A stretch of 53,314 nucleotides of DNA, from positions 1 through 53,314 of the forward strand of contig NZ_JAGSOY010000034.1 of NCBI RefSeq assembly GCF_018837975.1. The letters run 5' to 3'. Under the pieces are notes generated by a model. The model was not told the DNA's origin and did not search any database. It was given only the letters and a program-made list of their open reading frames with translations. Position 1 is the first letter of the stretch; every line of letters starts with the position of its first letter. The position numbers and the translations under genes are program-made. Shown here in pieces: positions 9,664-18,567 of the stretch. This DNA comes from Zooshikella harenae. GTDB taxonomy: Bacteria; Pseudomonadota; Gammaproteobacteria; Pseudomonadales; Zooshikellaceae.

Positions 9664-10518
9664 TTAAACAGGAGTGACTCGAAGTAAGCGAATACGCCGA
9701 TTATCTGCGTTTAGCACCTGGAACTCAAAGCCTTCAATAGTGACGGACTCGCTTCGTCTGGGTAAGTGTCCAAAGTTTTGCATGACGATTCCACCAATGG
9801 TGTCATACTCCTTATCACTAAACTGACTGTGAAAGTGCTCATTGAAGTCTTCAATGGGCGTTAATGCTTTTACTATGAAGTTATTCTCATTGAGTTGCTT
9901 AATGTAGAAGTCCTCTTCTACATCATGCTCATCTTCAATATCACCCACAATTTGCTCAAGCACATCTTCGATGGTGATAAGACCAGATACACCACCATAT
10001 TCATCAACCACTATTGCCATATGATTACGGTTGGCTCGAAACTCATTAAGTAAGACGATTAAACGTTTACTCTCAGGAACAAAGGTTGCTGGACGGAGAA
10101 TATCTTTAAGGCAAAATTGGTCTTTTGTATCTTGAGGGTCTTTAAGTGCTAACGATAATAAATCTTTAGCAAGTAAAATACCGGTTACCTCGTCTTTGTT
10201 TTCCCCAATGACAGGATAACGGGAGTGAGCTGACTTAATGATTTGAGGAATAAACTCTCCAGGTGTTTGAGATAGCTCCACACACTCCATCTGGGCGCGA
10301 GGAATCATAATTTCTCGGACCTGCATTTCAGAAACTTGCATTGCTCCTTCAATGATGCTCAATGATTCTGGGTCTAACACTTGATTAGACTGAGCCTCAC
10401 GGAGCTGATCCAGCAGTTCTGTTCGATTCTTGGGATCCCCTGAAAATGCCTGGGTTAATTTATCAAGCCATGTTTTGGCAGAGGTTGTTCCGTTCACACT
10501 CGATCGATCATCACTCAT
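9664..10518 (-). CDS. corC: CorC/YbeX CBS-domain protein
   Basis: A cytoplasmic protein with two CBS domains (about residues 65-185, including VREIMIPRAQM and YGGVSGLITIEDVLEQIVGD) and a C-terminal CorC_HlyC domain (about 200-280). The family is linked to Mg/Co efflux and, with YbeY and YbeZ, to ribosome-related functions. I chose the ATG at 10518 (MSDDRSS, 284 residues) over an in-frame codon 8 codons upstream. It matches the conserved start of the family, has GAGAGAC upstream and lies only 2 bases after the ybeY stop. Confidence 0.93.
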   Translation of the reverse strand: MSDDRSSVNGTTSAKTWLDKLTQAFSGDPKNRTELLDQLREAQSNQVLDPESLSIIEGAMQVSEMQVREIMIPRAQMECVELSQTPGEFIPQIIKSAHSRYPVIGENKDEVTGILLAKDLLSLALKDPQDTKDQFCLKDILRPATFVPESKRLIVLLNEFRANRNHMAIVVDEYGGVSGLITIEDVLEQIVGDIEDEHDVEEDFYIKQLNENNFIVKALTPIEDFNEHFHSQFSDKEYDTIGGIVMQNFGHLPRRSESVTIEGFEFQVLNADNRRIRLLRVTPV

Positions 10519-10520
10519 TG

Positions 10521-11018
10521 TTATTTGTCTCTCGTGGTACACTCGTCAGCAATGGTCCATGCATAAGGGTCGCTAAAGCCTAACTTTTTAAGTAGTTGAA
10601 TTTCCAGCGACTCCATCAAACTAGCATCATCATTATTAATATGGTCATACCCGAGCAGATGCAAGACACCATGTATAACCATATGAGACCAATGTGCTGG
10701 TAAGGGTTTGCCCTGATCTGCTGCTTCATTAACTACGACATCTGCACAAATAACCAGATCGCCGAGCAGAGGTAAGTCTAGTTCTTCAGGTAAGTCTGCA
10801 GGGAAGGAAAGCACGTTGGTGGCATAGTGTTTCTGGCGATAGGTACCATTCAACTCAGCACTTTCAGTCGTACTTACAATTCGAATACTGAGTTCAGCAT
10901 CGTTAATAGACTCATTGACTAAGACGGTTTGTACCCAGTGCTCAAAGTCTTCTTGACTAGGTAGTTGTGCTATTTCGTCACATGCTATTTGCAAATCAAC
11001 GGTAAGCACATCAAGCAT
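10521..11018 (-). CDS. ybeY: endoribonuclease YbeY
   Basis: A single-strand-specific metallo-endoribonuclease needed for 16S rRNA 3'-end maturation and ribosome quality control. The zinc-binding H-x3-H-x5-H motif lies in VIHGVLHLLGYDH (His116, His120, His126), with NVLSFP and LLGDLVIC upstream as in the family. The open frame extends 18 codons further upstream inside ybeZ, but homologues begin close to MLDVLTVDLQ. The ATG at 11018 gives 165 residues and an 8-base overlap with the ybeZ stop, consistent with translational coupling. Confidence 0.95.
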   Translation of the reverse strand: MLDVLTVDLQIACDEIAQLPSQEDFEHWVQTVLVNESINDAELSIRIVSTTESAELNGTYRQKHYATNVLSFPADLPEELDLPLLGDLVICADVVVNEAADQGKPLPAHWSHMVIHGVLHLLGYDHINNDDASLMESLEIQLLKKLGFSDPYAWTIADECTTRDK

Positions 11019-12012
11019 CCTTTTGTTTTTTAGAGGCTTGTTTGGTGTCAAATCTATCATAGGCCTCAACAATACGTTGTACTAGCGGATGTCGTACAAC
11101 ATCTTTAGCGCTGAAATAGGTAAAGCCAATCCCTTTGACTTGCTTAAGTACCTCTGCACTGTGAGCCAATCCAGACTTAGTACCACGGGGTAAGTCAACC
11201 TGAGTGGTATCACCAGTAATCACTGCAGTAGAACCAAAGCCAATACGGGTGAGGAACATTTTCATTTGTTCCATTGTGGTGTTCTGACTTTCATCTAAAA
11301 TAATAAATGAATTATTGAGTGTTCGCCCACGCATGTATGCCAGAGGGGCCACTTCTATAACATTTTTTTCAATAAGCTTTTCGACTCGCTCAAAGCCCAG
11401 CATTTCATAAAGCGCATCGTAAAGTGGCCTTAAGTATGGATCGATTTTTTGAGCTAAGTCACCAGGCAAAAAGCCCAACTTCTCACCCGCTTCTACGGCT
11501 GGTCGAACGAGTAGAATCCGACGAATTTGATCACTCTCCAGTGCTGCAACGGCACAGGCTACAGCCAGATAAGTTTTACCAGTACCCGCAGGTCCTATTC
11601 CAAAATTAATATCATGTTGCAGAATACGTTTGACATACTCTTGTTGATTGGGACCTCTGGGCTTGATTACACAACGCTTGGTTTTAATAACAACACTTTC
11701 TATTTTACCTTGTTGCGGATTTTCGATATCAGACTCTTGTAAATAAAGATGTATGATATCTGGTGATATTTCACCACCATTTTCAAGCTCTTGGGAAAGT
11801 GTTTTGAGAATTCGCTCTGCAGCATGGACATTGACTTGTGAGCCCGTTAGCTCAAAGTGATTTCCACGGTTACTAATGCGAATATCTAAGCGCTGTTCGA
11901 TTTGCTTTAAGTGCTCATTAAATTGGCCACAAAGTTGCGCAAAGTGTTGAGCATCTTCGACGTTGAGAGTGAACTTGTGGGGGGGTAATTCTGTATTCAA
12001 AGCCTTATTCAT
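11011..12012 (-). CDS. ybeZ: PhoH-family ATPase YbeZ
   Basis: A 333-residue PhoH-like P-loop NTPase, partner of YbeY in rRNA handling. After an N-terminal KH-like part (residues 15-75), the Walker A motif GPAGTGKT (140-147) and the Walker B region FIILDESQN are clear. SGLAHSAEVL and VRHPLVQRIVEAY complete the domain. The start codon has only a weak ribosome site, and the ATG chosen gives the family length. First gene of ybeZ-ybeY-corC-lnt, separated from miaB by 308 bases that hold a large imperfect palindrome. Confidence 0.94.
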   Translation of the reverse strand: MNKALNTELPPHKFTLNVEDAQHFAQLCGQFNEHLKQIEQRLDIRISNRGNHFELTGSQVNVHAAERILKTLSQELENGGEISPDIIHLYLQESDIENPQQGKIESVVIKTKRCVIKPRGPNQQEYVKRILQHDINFGIGPAGTGKTYLAVACAVAALESDQIRRILLVRPAVEAGEKLGFLPGDLAQKIDPYLRPLYDALYEMLGFERVEKLIEKNVIEVAPLAYMRGRTLNNSFIILDESQNTTMEQMKMFLTRIGFGSTAVITGDTTQVDLPRGTKSGLAHSAEVLKQVKGIGFTYFSAKDVVRHPLVQRIVEAYDRFDTKQASKKQKDA

Positions 12013-12207
12013 TAGCCGGACGCGGCACCCTACTTATTTTCTAGAATATACCTTCTCTATGGTGAAGGAAAGCACCTTTTTTTTCTAAAGCGCGAACTGA
12101 GTTACTTAGAACATGCAGCTTTCAACTCAAGTAATTGATTAAGCTTTAGTTTACTCAACTGTATGCATTACTTCTGTTTAAAACTCTATTCGCCGCTTAG
12201 TAACAAC

Positions 12208-12286
12208 ATACACTTTACAGGAACAGTCTTGGTTTGAATAAAATCTCAACCAATGGTGACTGGATAACACTCTCTGTAAAGTGTAT
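12208..12286. repeat. 79-base imperfect palindrome between miaB and ybeZ
   Basis: The region 12013-12320 has no gene. Within it, ATACACTTTACAG (12208-12220) is matched exactly by its reverse complement at 12274-12286. Nested inside are further pairs, CAGTC with GACTG and TTGGTT with AACCAA, so the whole unit can fold into one long interrupted hairpin. No T-run follows. It may be a REP/MITE-like element or an mRNA-stabilising structure at the miaB 3' end. Confidence 0.55.
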
Positions 12287-12320
12287 TAACCCGCATATAA
12301 CTAAATGCTGTTATTGCGAA

Positions 12321-13667
12321 TTAGTATAGTTCGTCACTTATCATATCACCTCGAAGCGAGTTGGGTAATGCTTCTGTAATAACGACATCGACACGTTTGC
12401 CAATGATTCTTGGATTGGTTGCAGCGAAGTTCACAACACGATTATTCTCTGTCCGCCCCTGAAGTTGTCCTGGGTCTTTCTTAGAGAAGCCTGTGACAAG
12501 AATTCGTTGAGTGGTACCAACCATTCTCCGGCTTATTTCCTGGGCCTGTTGGTTGATTCTGTGTTGAAGTATTTGTAAACGCTGCTTTTTAACCTCTTCA
12601 GGCGTATCATCTGGCAAGTCCGCAGCCGGTGTTCCTGGACGAGGGCTATAGACAAAGCTAAATGAAGCATCAAAGCCAATGTCTTGAATAAGATTCATAG
12701 TGTTTTCAAAGTCTTTATCTGTTTCACCAGGAAAGCCTACAATAAAGTCTGAAGAAAACGAGATATCTGGACGTAGTTTACGAATTCTGCGTAACTTGGA
12801 TTTATACTCAAGCACAGTATGACCACGTTTCATCGCTGCAAGGACACGGTCTGAGCCGCTTTGGACAGGTAAATGCAGGTGACTCACAAGCTCAGGCACA
12901 TGTGCATAAACATCAATCAAGCTTTCAGTAAATTCAACAGGATGTGATGTAGTAAAGCGAATCCGAGCAATACCATCAATTGCTGCAATGATGGTAATAA
13001 GTTCGGCTAAGTCAGCAGTTTCATCATCAGAGTCTGATTTTTTGCCACGATAAGCATTAACGTTTTGACCCAGTAGGTTGATTTCTCTGACACCTTGCTC
13101 AGCCAAATGCACACATTCAGCGATAACATCATCGAAAGGACGGCTGACTTCTTCCCCCCGGGTATAAGGAACAACGCAGAAAGTGCAGTACTTGCTGCAG
13201 CCTTCCATGACAGAAACAAATGCAGTTGGTCCATCCACACTGGGTTCTGGCAGATGATCAAATTTCTCAATTTCTGGAAAGCTTATATCTACAACGGCTT
13301 GCTTACCTGTTGCAGATGCATCAATCATTTCTGGTAGACGGTGTAGTGTTTGTGGGCCAAAAACCATATCCACATAGGGAGCTCTGTCTCGAATGGCTTG
13401 ACCTTCCTGACTGGCAACACAACCTCCCACTCCAATGATCAGGTTGGGATTCTGGTCTTTTAGGACGCGCCAACGGCCCAGTTGGTGAAAAACTTTCTCT
13501 TGAGCTTTTTCCCGAATAGAGCAGGTATTTAACAGCAATATATCAGCTTCTTCTGGATTGTCAGTTATTTCAAGCTGATGGCTTTCATTGAGTAAATCTG
13601 CCATGCGCGATGAATCATAATCATTCATCTGACAACCATGGGTTTTAATAAAGAGCTTCTTAGCCAT
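12321..13667 (-). CDS. miaB: tRNA-2-methylthio-N6-dimethylallyladenosine synthase MiaB
   Basis: A radical-SAM methylthiotransferase that converts i6A37 to ms2i6A37 in tRNAs reading codons that begin with U. The 448-residue protein has the N-terminal UPF0004 domain with three cluster cysteines (Cys12, Cys49, Cys83). The radical SAM motif C-x3-C-x2-C follows (Cys156, Cys160, Cys163, in GCSKYCTFC), then a C-terminal TRAM domain (about residues 380-445). All six cluster cysteines are present. The upstream region is shared with the divergent DUF1820 gene. Confidence 0.98.
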   Translation of the reverse strand: MAKKLFIKTHGCQMNDYDSSRMADLLNESHQLEITDNPEEADILLLNTCSIREKAQEKVFHQLGRWRVLKDQNPNLIIGVGGCVASQEGQAIRDRAPYVDMVFGPQTLHRLPEMIDASATGKQAVVDISFPEIEKFDHLPEPSVDGPTAFVSVMEGCSKYCTFCVVPYTRGEEVSRPFDDVIAECVHLAEQGVREINLLGQNVNAYRGKKSDSDDETADLAELITIIAAIDGIARIRFTTSHPVEFTESLIDVYAHVPELVSHLHLPVQSGSDRVLAAMKRGHTVLEYKSKLRRIRKLRPDISFSSDFIVGFPGETDKDFENTMNLIQDIGFDASFSFVYSPRPGTPAADLPDDTPEEVKKQRLQILQHRINQQAQEISRRMVGTTQRILVTGFSKKDPGQLQGRTENNRVVNFAATNPRIIGKRVDVVITEALPNSLRGDMISDELY

Positions 13668-13913
13668 CGAAATCTACCTACACACGTTTTTCACACAGTC
13701 AGGGGGTATCAAAATAAGCGCAGCATTATATCTGGGTCTGTAGTGAAAGCCCAGTGCTGCACTGATGTATGGTTTGTAGTGCCTGCCTTTCTTTATTGAT
13801 ATCTTTGTTCTATTCACCCTTCTTGAAATTTTAATAGTAGATAGGGTGGAAAAACATTATTAGATGACGAACCATTGATCAGTGGATCAGAGTAGAAAGG
13901 AACAACGTGGCGT

Positions 13914-13941
13914 TTGCCTTGAACTGCAGCTCTGGTATTCT
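13914..13941 (+). promoter_or_regulatory. possible sigma-70 promoter for the DUF1820 gene
   Basis: TTGCCT (13914-13919) and TATTCT (13936-13941) are separated by 16 bases and lie about 50 bases upstream of the ATG at 13994. The fit to consensus is moderate. The rest of 13668-13993 shows no gene. Confidence 0.3.
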
Positions 13942-13993
13942 AGCGCTCTTTTCGCTTGAGGCAGCTCTAAACACTGGGGTGAGATGGATTAAT

Positions 13994-14323
13994 ATGGCAA
14001 AACCAATTTTTCGAGTGACATTCTTAAATCAAGGCAAGGTTTATGAGGTATATGTCAAACAAATTTTTCAAAGTGATTTGTATGGCTTTGTTGAAATAGA
14101 AGAGTTTATATTTGGCGAGAGAAGCCAGCTTGTGGTTGATCCAAGTGAAGAGAAGCTAAAGTCCGAATTTGCTGAAGTAAAACGTAGTTTTATTCCAATT
14201 ACTTCTGTCATTCGGATTGATGAAGTTGAAAAAGAAGGAGTAGGTAAAATCTGTGATATTAAAGGCGATAAGGTCACGCCTTTTCCATTTCCACCAGGAA
14301 CACCACCAAAGAAAAATTCATAA
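13994..14323 (+). CDS. DUF1820 family protein
   Basis: A 109-residue cytoplasmic protein. It has the conserved pattern of the Pseudomonas gene that sits next to miaB: an N-terminal IFRVTFLNQGKVYEVY segment, a QSDLYGF segment, FGERSQLVVDPSEEKLKSEF and a C-terminal PFPFPPGTPP tail. The function of the family is unknown. The longer open frame starting at 13907 adds 29 residues not seen in homologues, so I take the ATG at 13994. It is divergent from miaB. Confidence 0.88.
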   Translation: MAKPIFRVTFLNQGKVYEVYVKQIFQSDLYGFVEIEEFIFGERSQLVVDPSEEKLKSEFAEVKRSFIPITSVIRIDEVEKEGVGKICDIKGDKVTPFPFPPGTPPKKNS

Positions 14324-14465
14324 GTTTGGCTACTCTTTGGATCAAATTAACTAAGAAAGCAAAGACGATAGTAAATTTCGCACAAGTAAATGCTTGAACC
14401 TCTAATATTGTTGTACCTCGTTGCGAACTAAACTTTACATAAGGAAATGAGCGGCCAAAGGGAGC

Positions 14466-14753
14466 ATGGCACTGATGTTAGCAAATATCCCCATTGATGA
14501 TGACTTATCTGAGTTTAAAGAAGCTCAAGAGATAGGTACAAACAGTGCAGTTTTACAAACCATCAAAGCAAGTGAGGACTGGTCAGACCAAAAGCTTAAG
14601 CTTAAAAGCAAGTTAGCCACTGAAATCTATCAACTAGAAGAGCGAATTGAGAATGTTAAGCGATCTGCTGGACACTCGAAAATAGCTATGTTGAAAACAC
14701 TGCGTGAAATGTTAATTACACGAAAACGCTTGCTAAACTTACTTGTTGGTTAA
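14466..14753 (+). CDS. small unknown helical protein
   Basis: Encodes 95 residues that I cannot assign. AAAGGGAGC directly before the ATG is a good ribosome site. After a short acidic start (IPIDDDLSEF), most of the protein is charged and heptad-like (KLKLKSKLATEIYQLEERIE), ending in KRLLNLLVG. A coiled-coil or small helical bundle is likely. It has no signal peptide or membrane segment. It lies 142 bases after the DUF1820 gene and is convergent with the Sel1 gene. Confidence 0.6.
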   Translation: MALMLANIPIDDDLSEFKEAQEIGTNSAVLQTIKASEDWSDQKLKLKSKLATEIYQLEERIENVKRSAGHSKIAMLKTLREMLITRKRLLNLLVG

Positions 14754-14785
14754 GTCAGTGAGTGCGAAGTTGACTTACTTTTGCC

Positions 14786-15403
14786 TTAATCTTGCGGTTT
14801 GGCTTCAATAATATTGTTATGGTTACTTCCCTGAGGTTTGGTTTGTAAATCCAGGCGTGAGGGAACTGACTGCTTTAAATGCTGAGCATAATCTTGAAAT
14901 ATTTTGCTTAAGGTATAAAACGCCAAGGCTCGTTGGTCCCTGTCCATTAAACTACCAATTTCATCACTCACATCGATCGCTTCTGTATAGCCATTGACTG
15001 CAGCCATTTTCATCATGATATAGGCCTGTGTATAGTCTTGTTTCATCCCTTCACCACGGTAATACATGAAAGCTAGTTGATATTGGGCTTTTGCATGGCC
15101 ATTTGTTGATGCTTGTTCAAACCAATGTTTTGCTTTGTTGTAGTCTTGTGGAATGACTTGGCCAATAAGGTAGAGTTCACCAAGTAAAAATTGAGCTTCA
15201 GGATTTCCTTGATTTGCAGCTTCCTCACAAGCGACTAAGGCTGCTGCTAGGTTAGGTTCTTCAGGAAGAATTTTGCATCGTTCGGAGGCTGGAATAAGAA
15301 GTTCATTAAGGCCATACTGAAAACGATTAATCTCAGTCGCCTGTAAATGCTGAGTGACACAGAGTGTTAGTATTAAGCTAGTCCACAGTAGTAGGAATCG
15401 CAT
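14786..15403 (-). CDS. secreted Sel1-repeat protein
   Basis: A 205-residue protein with an N-terminal signal peptide (hydrophobic residues 3-19, cut near residue 22). Two clear Sel1/TPR-like repeats follow at about residues 66-101 (GNPEAQFLLGELYLIGQVIPQDY) and 102-137 (GHAKAQYQLAFMYYRGEGMKQDY), with a partial repeat on either side. Such solenoids mediate protein contacts in the periplasm. No enzymatic motif is visible and the partner is unknown. Confidence 0.8.
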   Translation of the reverse strand: MRFLLLWTSLILTLCVTQHLQATEINRFQYGLNELLIPASERCKILPEEPNLAAALVACEEAANQGNPEAQFLLGELYLIGQVIPQDYNKAKHWFEQASTNGHAKAQYQLAFMYYRGEGMKQDYTQAYIMMKMAAVNGYTEAIDVSDEIGSLMDRDQRALAFYTLSKIFQDYAQHLKQSVPSRLDLQTKPQGSNHNNIIEAKPQD

Positions 15404-15886
15404 ATAACGTGCCTATAGGCAAAATGGGCAAGTTGTAGAAATCAGTTTATATTTGCGTAATGTATACTATACCCAGCCTGATGAAAGCATTTTTGCGTAG
15501 AGTTAACGCTTTTCTACTTCACAACCTATTTTCATAAGCACTGTCATTTTATCATGTGATAGTTTAGGGCGTATTTTTAAATTAGATTAAAATTAAACGC
15601 CACTGAGTTTTATAAATTAAACCAGCACATATTATTTTCAGTTTATGCTTTTCTGTCATGACTGTTTGTACAGTCTTGAGGGTATATGTAAGCAATTAGC
15701 CTGATACTCTAATGAAATCATAAGATTGATACAAACGATAAAATGATTCTGTGAGCTGGTTGTCAAATTAGCGGAAAGCATGATGCGACTAACTACACTC
15801 AAAATGCTTTATGTCTTGTACGACTGTTCTTTATTTTTGTGAGGATAACATTTAACCAACGTTATGCTTCACAAATATAAAACTAA
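15404..15886. other. 483-base intergenic region without recognised gene
   Basis: Only small symmetric elements are visible: the perfect 10-base palindrome GCCTATAGGC (15411-15420) just upstream of the Sel1 gene, and GACTG/CAGTC arms (15660-15675). The minus-strand promoter of the Sel1 gene probably lies near 15410-15480. I see no RNA gene. Confidence 0.4.
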
Positions 15887-16525
15887 TTATATTGAGAGGT
15901 GGTGTGTTTTTCGCTGCTTCCGTATGAAAAGAAAATAGCCTGTGCCAAGACTCAGCGATCCAAGTGCTAATAAATAATGGAATAAGTCTAGTCGTAAAAA
16001 GCCAGCAAGATAACCATGGGTACCGATAACCAGACCTGCAATAGAAAAACTTGCTGAGCCAACCAAAATGTAAATGAAAAAGGTTGGTTTTTGACGGATG
16101 AACTTGATTCCGACTAATAAAATAACAAGTAAACTAATAATGCCTATTACGGTATAAGTCGTTTCGATCGCTTGAAACCGACGTGCAATTTCAAAGCAAA
16201 TCATCATCGCAATAATAAGCCTTCCCCACATGGGTTTGCGCCAGTTGAGTGGCCAGGCTAAATGAGCATAAGCGCCTGCAATGAGTGGTAGGGCTAAAAA
16301 GGTGGCAGCATGTGTAAATAGACGATGGATATCCGCCCAGGTGGGCGAAAAACCATAGTAAAGTGTGCCAAAAAAAGCTGCCAATGACATGAGTATAAAG
16401 CCAACTAATGCTGCAGTAGCTGGGAGTCTTTGATCACTGGCAAAAGTTTTTTGCTGTAACAATAAAAACGCAGAATAACTACAGCTACAGCAAAGTATGG
16501 CATCAGAAACGGCAAGCGAGGTCAT
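15887..16525 (-). CDS. multi-pass membrane protein of the hemL neighbourhood
   Basis: A 212-residue protein with about seven hydrophobic segments (for example PATAALVGFILMSLAAF, YTVIGIISLLVILLVGI and YLLALGSLSLGTGYFLFI) and a short basic C-terminal tail. Several histidines (HRLFTHAATF, AHLAW) lie near membrane segments. Pseudomonas genomes also have an uncharacterised gene after hemL, and this may be its counterpart. The start is 7 bases after the hemL stop with GAGGAAAAT upstream, so it is co-transcribed. The function is unknown. Confidence 0.75.
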   Translation of the reverse strand: MTSLAVSDAILCCSCSYSAFLLLQQKTFASDQRLPATAALVGFILMSLAAFFGTLYYGFSPTWADIHRLFTHAATFLALPLIAGAYAHLAWPLNWRKPMWGRLIIAMMICFEIARRFQAIETTYTVIGIISLLVILLVGIKFIRQKPTFFIYILVGSASFSIAGLVIGTHGYLAGFLRLDLFHYLLALGSLSLGTGYFLFIRKQRKTHHLSI

Positions 16526-16532
16526 ATTTTCC

Positions 16533-17816
16533 TCAGGTTAAACTGCTTAAACTGGCTTCAGCTGCTGCCAGTGTTTTTTCTATCTCTTCGTTACCATGTG
16601 CTTGAGAGATAAATCCTGCTTCATAAGCAGAAGGGGCTAAGTAAATACCGTGTTGCAGCATTTGTTGGAAAAATTGGTTAAAGTGCTCCAGGTTACAAGC
16701 CATAACCTCATCAAAGCGAGAAGGTGCTTCGTTCTCTGTAAAGAAAAAGCCAAACATACCGCCTACTCGGTTGGTTGTGAGTGGCACTCCTACTTTATTG
16801 GCTATGGACTCTAGCCCTTCTGTCAGCTTTTGGACTTTTGCAGAAAGTAGCGTATAAAAACCGGGCTGGCTGATTTTATTGAGTGTTGCCAGTCCTGCTG
16901 CCATTGCTACAGGGTTTCCTGATAAAGTACCTGCTTGATATACAGGGCCTGTTGGTGCAATTGCTTGCATGATGTCGCGCTTACCACCAAATGCACCAAC
17001 GGGCATGCCTCCACCAATGATTTTGCCAAGTGTTGTCAGGTCTGGTGTTACATTATACAGTGCTTGGGCACCACCTAAAGCCACGCGGAAACCGGTCATA
17101 ACCTCATCAAAAATCAGTAAACTACCGTACTGATCACAAATACGGCGCAAGCCTTCTAGAAAGCCTTGAGTAGGAGGGATGCAGTTCATATTGCCAGCGA
17201 CGGGTTCGATAATAATACAGGCAATTTGATCTCCTACCTCAGCAAAGACGGACTCAACTTCACTTAAGTCGTTATAGGTCAATGTCAGCGTTTGCTCAGC
17301 TAAAGCAGCAGGAACACCAGGTGAAGTAGGAATACCTAAAGTCAATGCGCCAGAACCTGCTTTGACAAGCAGAGAGTCAGCATGTCCATGATAACAGCCT
17401 GCAAACTTAACGATTTTATCTCGGCCTGTGTAGCCACGTGCCAGTCGAATAGCACTCATTGTCGCTTCAGTACCGGAGTTCACCATACGGATTTGCTCAA
17501 TACTGGGAACCAAAGAACATACTTTTTCTGCGATGGCTACTTCTAAAGCTGTTGGTGCACCAAAGCTCAATCCTTGTTTTAGTTGCTGCTCAATAGCGGC
17601 TATGACATCAGCATCATTGTGGCCTAATATCATGGGTCCCCATGAGCCGATGTAATCTATATAGGATTTACCATCTTCATCATATAAATAAGCACCTTGT
17701 GCTTTTTGAAAAAAGACAGGGTTGCCACCAACACTTTTAAATGCTCGAACAGGCGAGTTAACACCACCAGGGATAAACTGTTGTGCTTTATCGAATAATT
17801 CAGTTGATCGAGACAT
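16533..17816 (-). CDS. hemL: glutamate-1-semialdehyde 2,1-aminomutase
   Basis: A PLP enzyme that converts glutamate-1-semialdehyde to 5-aminolevulinate, the committed precursor of haem and other tetrapyrroles. The 427-residue length is typical. The PLP-binding Lys265 sits in [17 protein letters not shown], and the [18 protein letters not shown] and IIFEPV-like ([12 protein letters not shown]) blocks are present. It lies 23 bases after thiE and 7 bases before the membrane-protein gene, in the same order as in Pseudomonas. Confidence 0.97.
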   Translation of the reverse strand: MSRSTELFDKAQQFIPGGVNSPVRAFKSVGGNPVFFQKAQGAYLYDEDGKSYIDYIGSWGPMILGHNDADVIAAIEQQLKQGLSFGAPTALEVAIAEKVCSLVPSIEQIRMVNSGTEATMSAIRLARGYTGRDKIVKFAGCYHGHADSLLVKAGSGALTLGIPTSPGVPAALAEQTLTLTYNDLSEVESVFAEVGDQIACIIIEPVAGNMNCIPPTQGFLEGLRRICDQYGSLLIFDEVMTGFRVALGGAQALYNVTPDLTTLGKIIGGGMPVGAFGGKRDIMQAIAPTGPVYQAGTLSGNPVAMAAGLATLNKISQPGFYTLLSAKVQKLTEGLESIANKVGVPLTTNRVGGMFGFFFTENEAPSRFDEVMACNLEHFNQFFQQMLQHGIYLAPSAYEAGFISQAHGNEEIEKTLAAAEASLSSLT

Positions 17817-17839
17817 AACAAACTCTTTGTATTAGTGGC

Positions 17840-18463
17840 TTAAAATAAAGACTTAAAATGAGCTGCTTGTGCAAATACATCTTCTGCTGCAAACAGGTCA
17901 TGTACGACTGCAACCATGGAAATGCCTTGGGCAATAAGTTGTGAGGCATTTTCTACGGTAATACCACCGATGGCTACGCTAGGGCTATCAAGCGTATGAA
18001 TATTAGCCAAAATATTGAATGACGCGGTGGGTGCTTCAGGTTTGGTTTTAGACGCAAAAAAGCGACCAAATGCCACATAATCAGCACCTTGCGAAACAGC
18101 CTGCTCTGCCAGTTCCATGGACGCATGACAAGTGGCGCCAATTATAGCCTGATTACCTAAGGTATGGCGAGCTTGAGTGATGGATCTATCACTCTGGCCT
18201 AGATGAACGCCATCAGCTCCAATTGTTTGTGCAAGTTTTACATCATCATTAATGATCAATGGAATATGGTAGTGATGACATAACTTTTTTAGTGCTAATG
18301 CTTGCTGAAAGCGTAAGTCAGAATTCCCTAGTTTGTTACGATATTGAAGTACCTGAGTACCCCCTGCTAATGCTGCATCAACTAGCGGTATTAACTGACT
18401 GGGTGGCAAAAGATGCTCATCAGTGATGGCATATAATCCTTTTAAAATGAATGAGCTTTTCAT
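17840..18463 (-). CDS. thiE: thiamine-phosphate synthase
   Basis: Joins HMP-diphosphate and the thiazole phosphate to form thiamine monophosphate. It is a TIM-barrel protein of about 207 residues with GLYAITDEHLL near the start, QVLQYRNK, the phosphate/Mg segment IINDDVKLAQ, GADGVHLGQSD and the FGRFFASKTKP loop. The open frame can start three codons earlier with TTG, but the ATG at 18463 is preferred. No partner thiD is seen in the window; it is adjacent in Pseudomonas. Confidence 0.94.
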   Translation of the reverse strand: MKSSFILKGLYAITDEHLLPPSQLIPLVDAALAGGTQVLQYRNKLGNSDLRFQQALALKKLCHHYHIPLIINDDVKLAQTIGADGVHLGQSDRSITQARHTLGNQAIIGATCHASMELAEQAVSQGADYVAFGRFFASKTKPEAPTASFNILANIHTLDSPSVAIGGITVENASQLIAQGISMVAVVHDLFAAEDVFAQAAHFKSLF

Positions 18464-18567
18464 GTAGTGCAATATATAGGCAATTCAAATTGTATTATAA
18501 ATATCGAGTGCAGTGAGTGATGTTAGAAAATACGACTCCTGTTATGTTGTTGAGGAGGGCCTATCTA

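Noticed and set aside
10519-11072. Longer upstream starts for ybeY (11072) and corC (10542)
   Set aside because: They would extend into the preceding genes, are not supported by the known family starts, and the shorter starts have the expected overlaps or spacing.
13907-13993. N-terminal extension of the DUF1820 protein
   Set aside because: Homologues begin at the later ATG, and the extension overlaps a plausible promoter.
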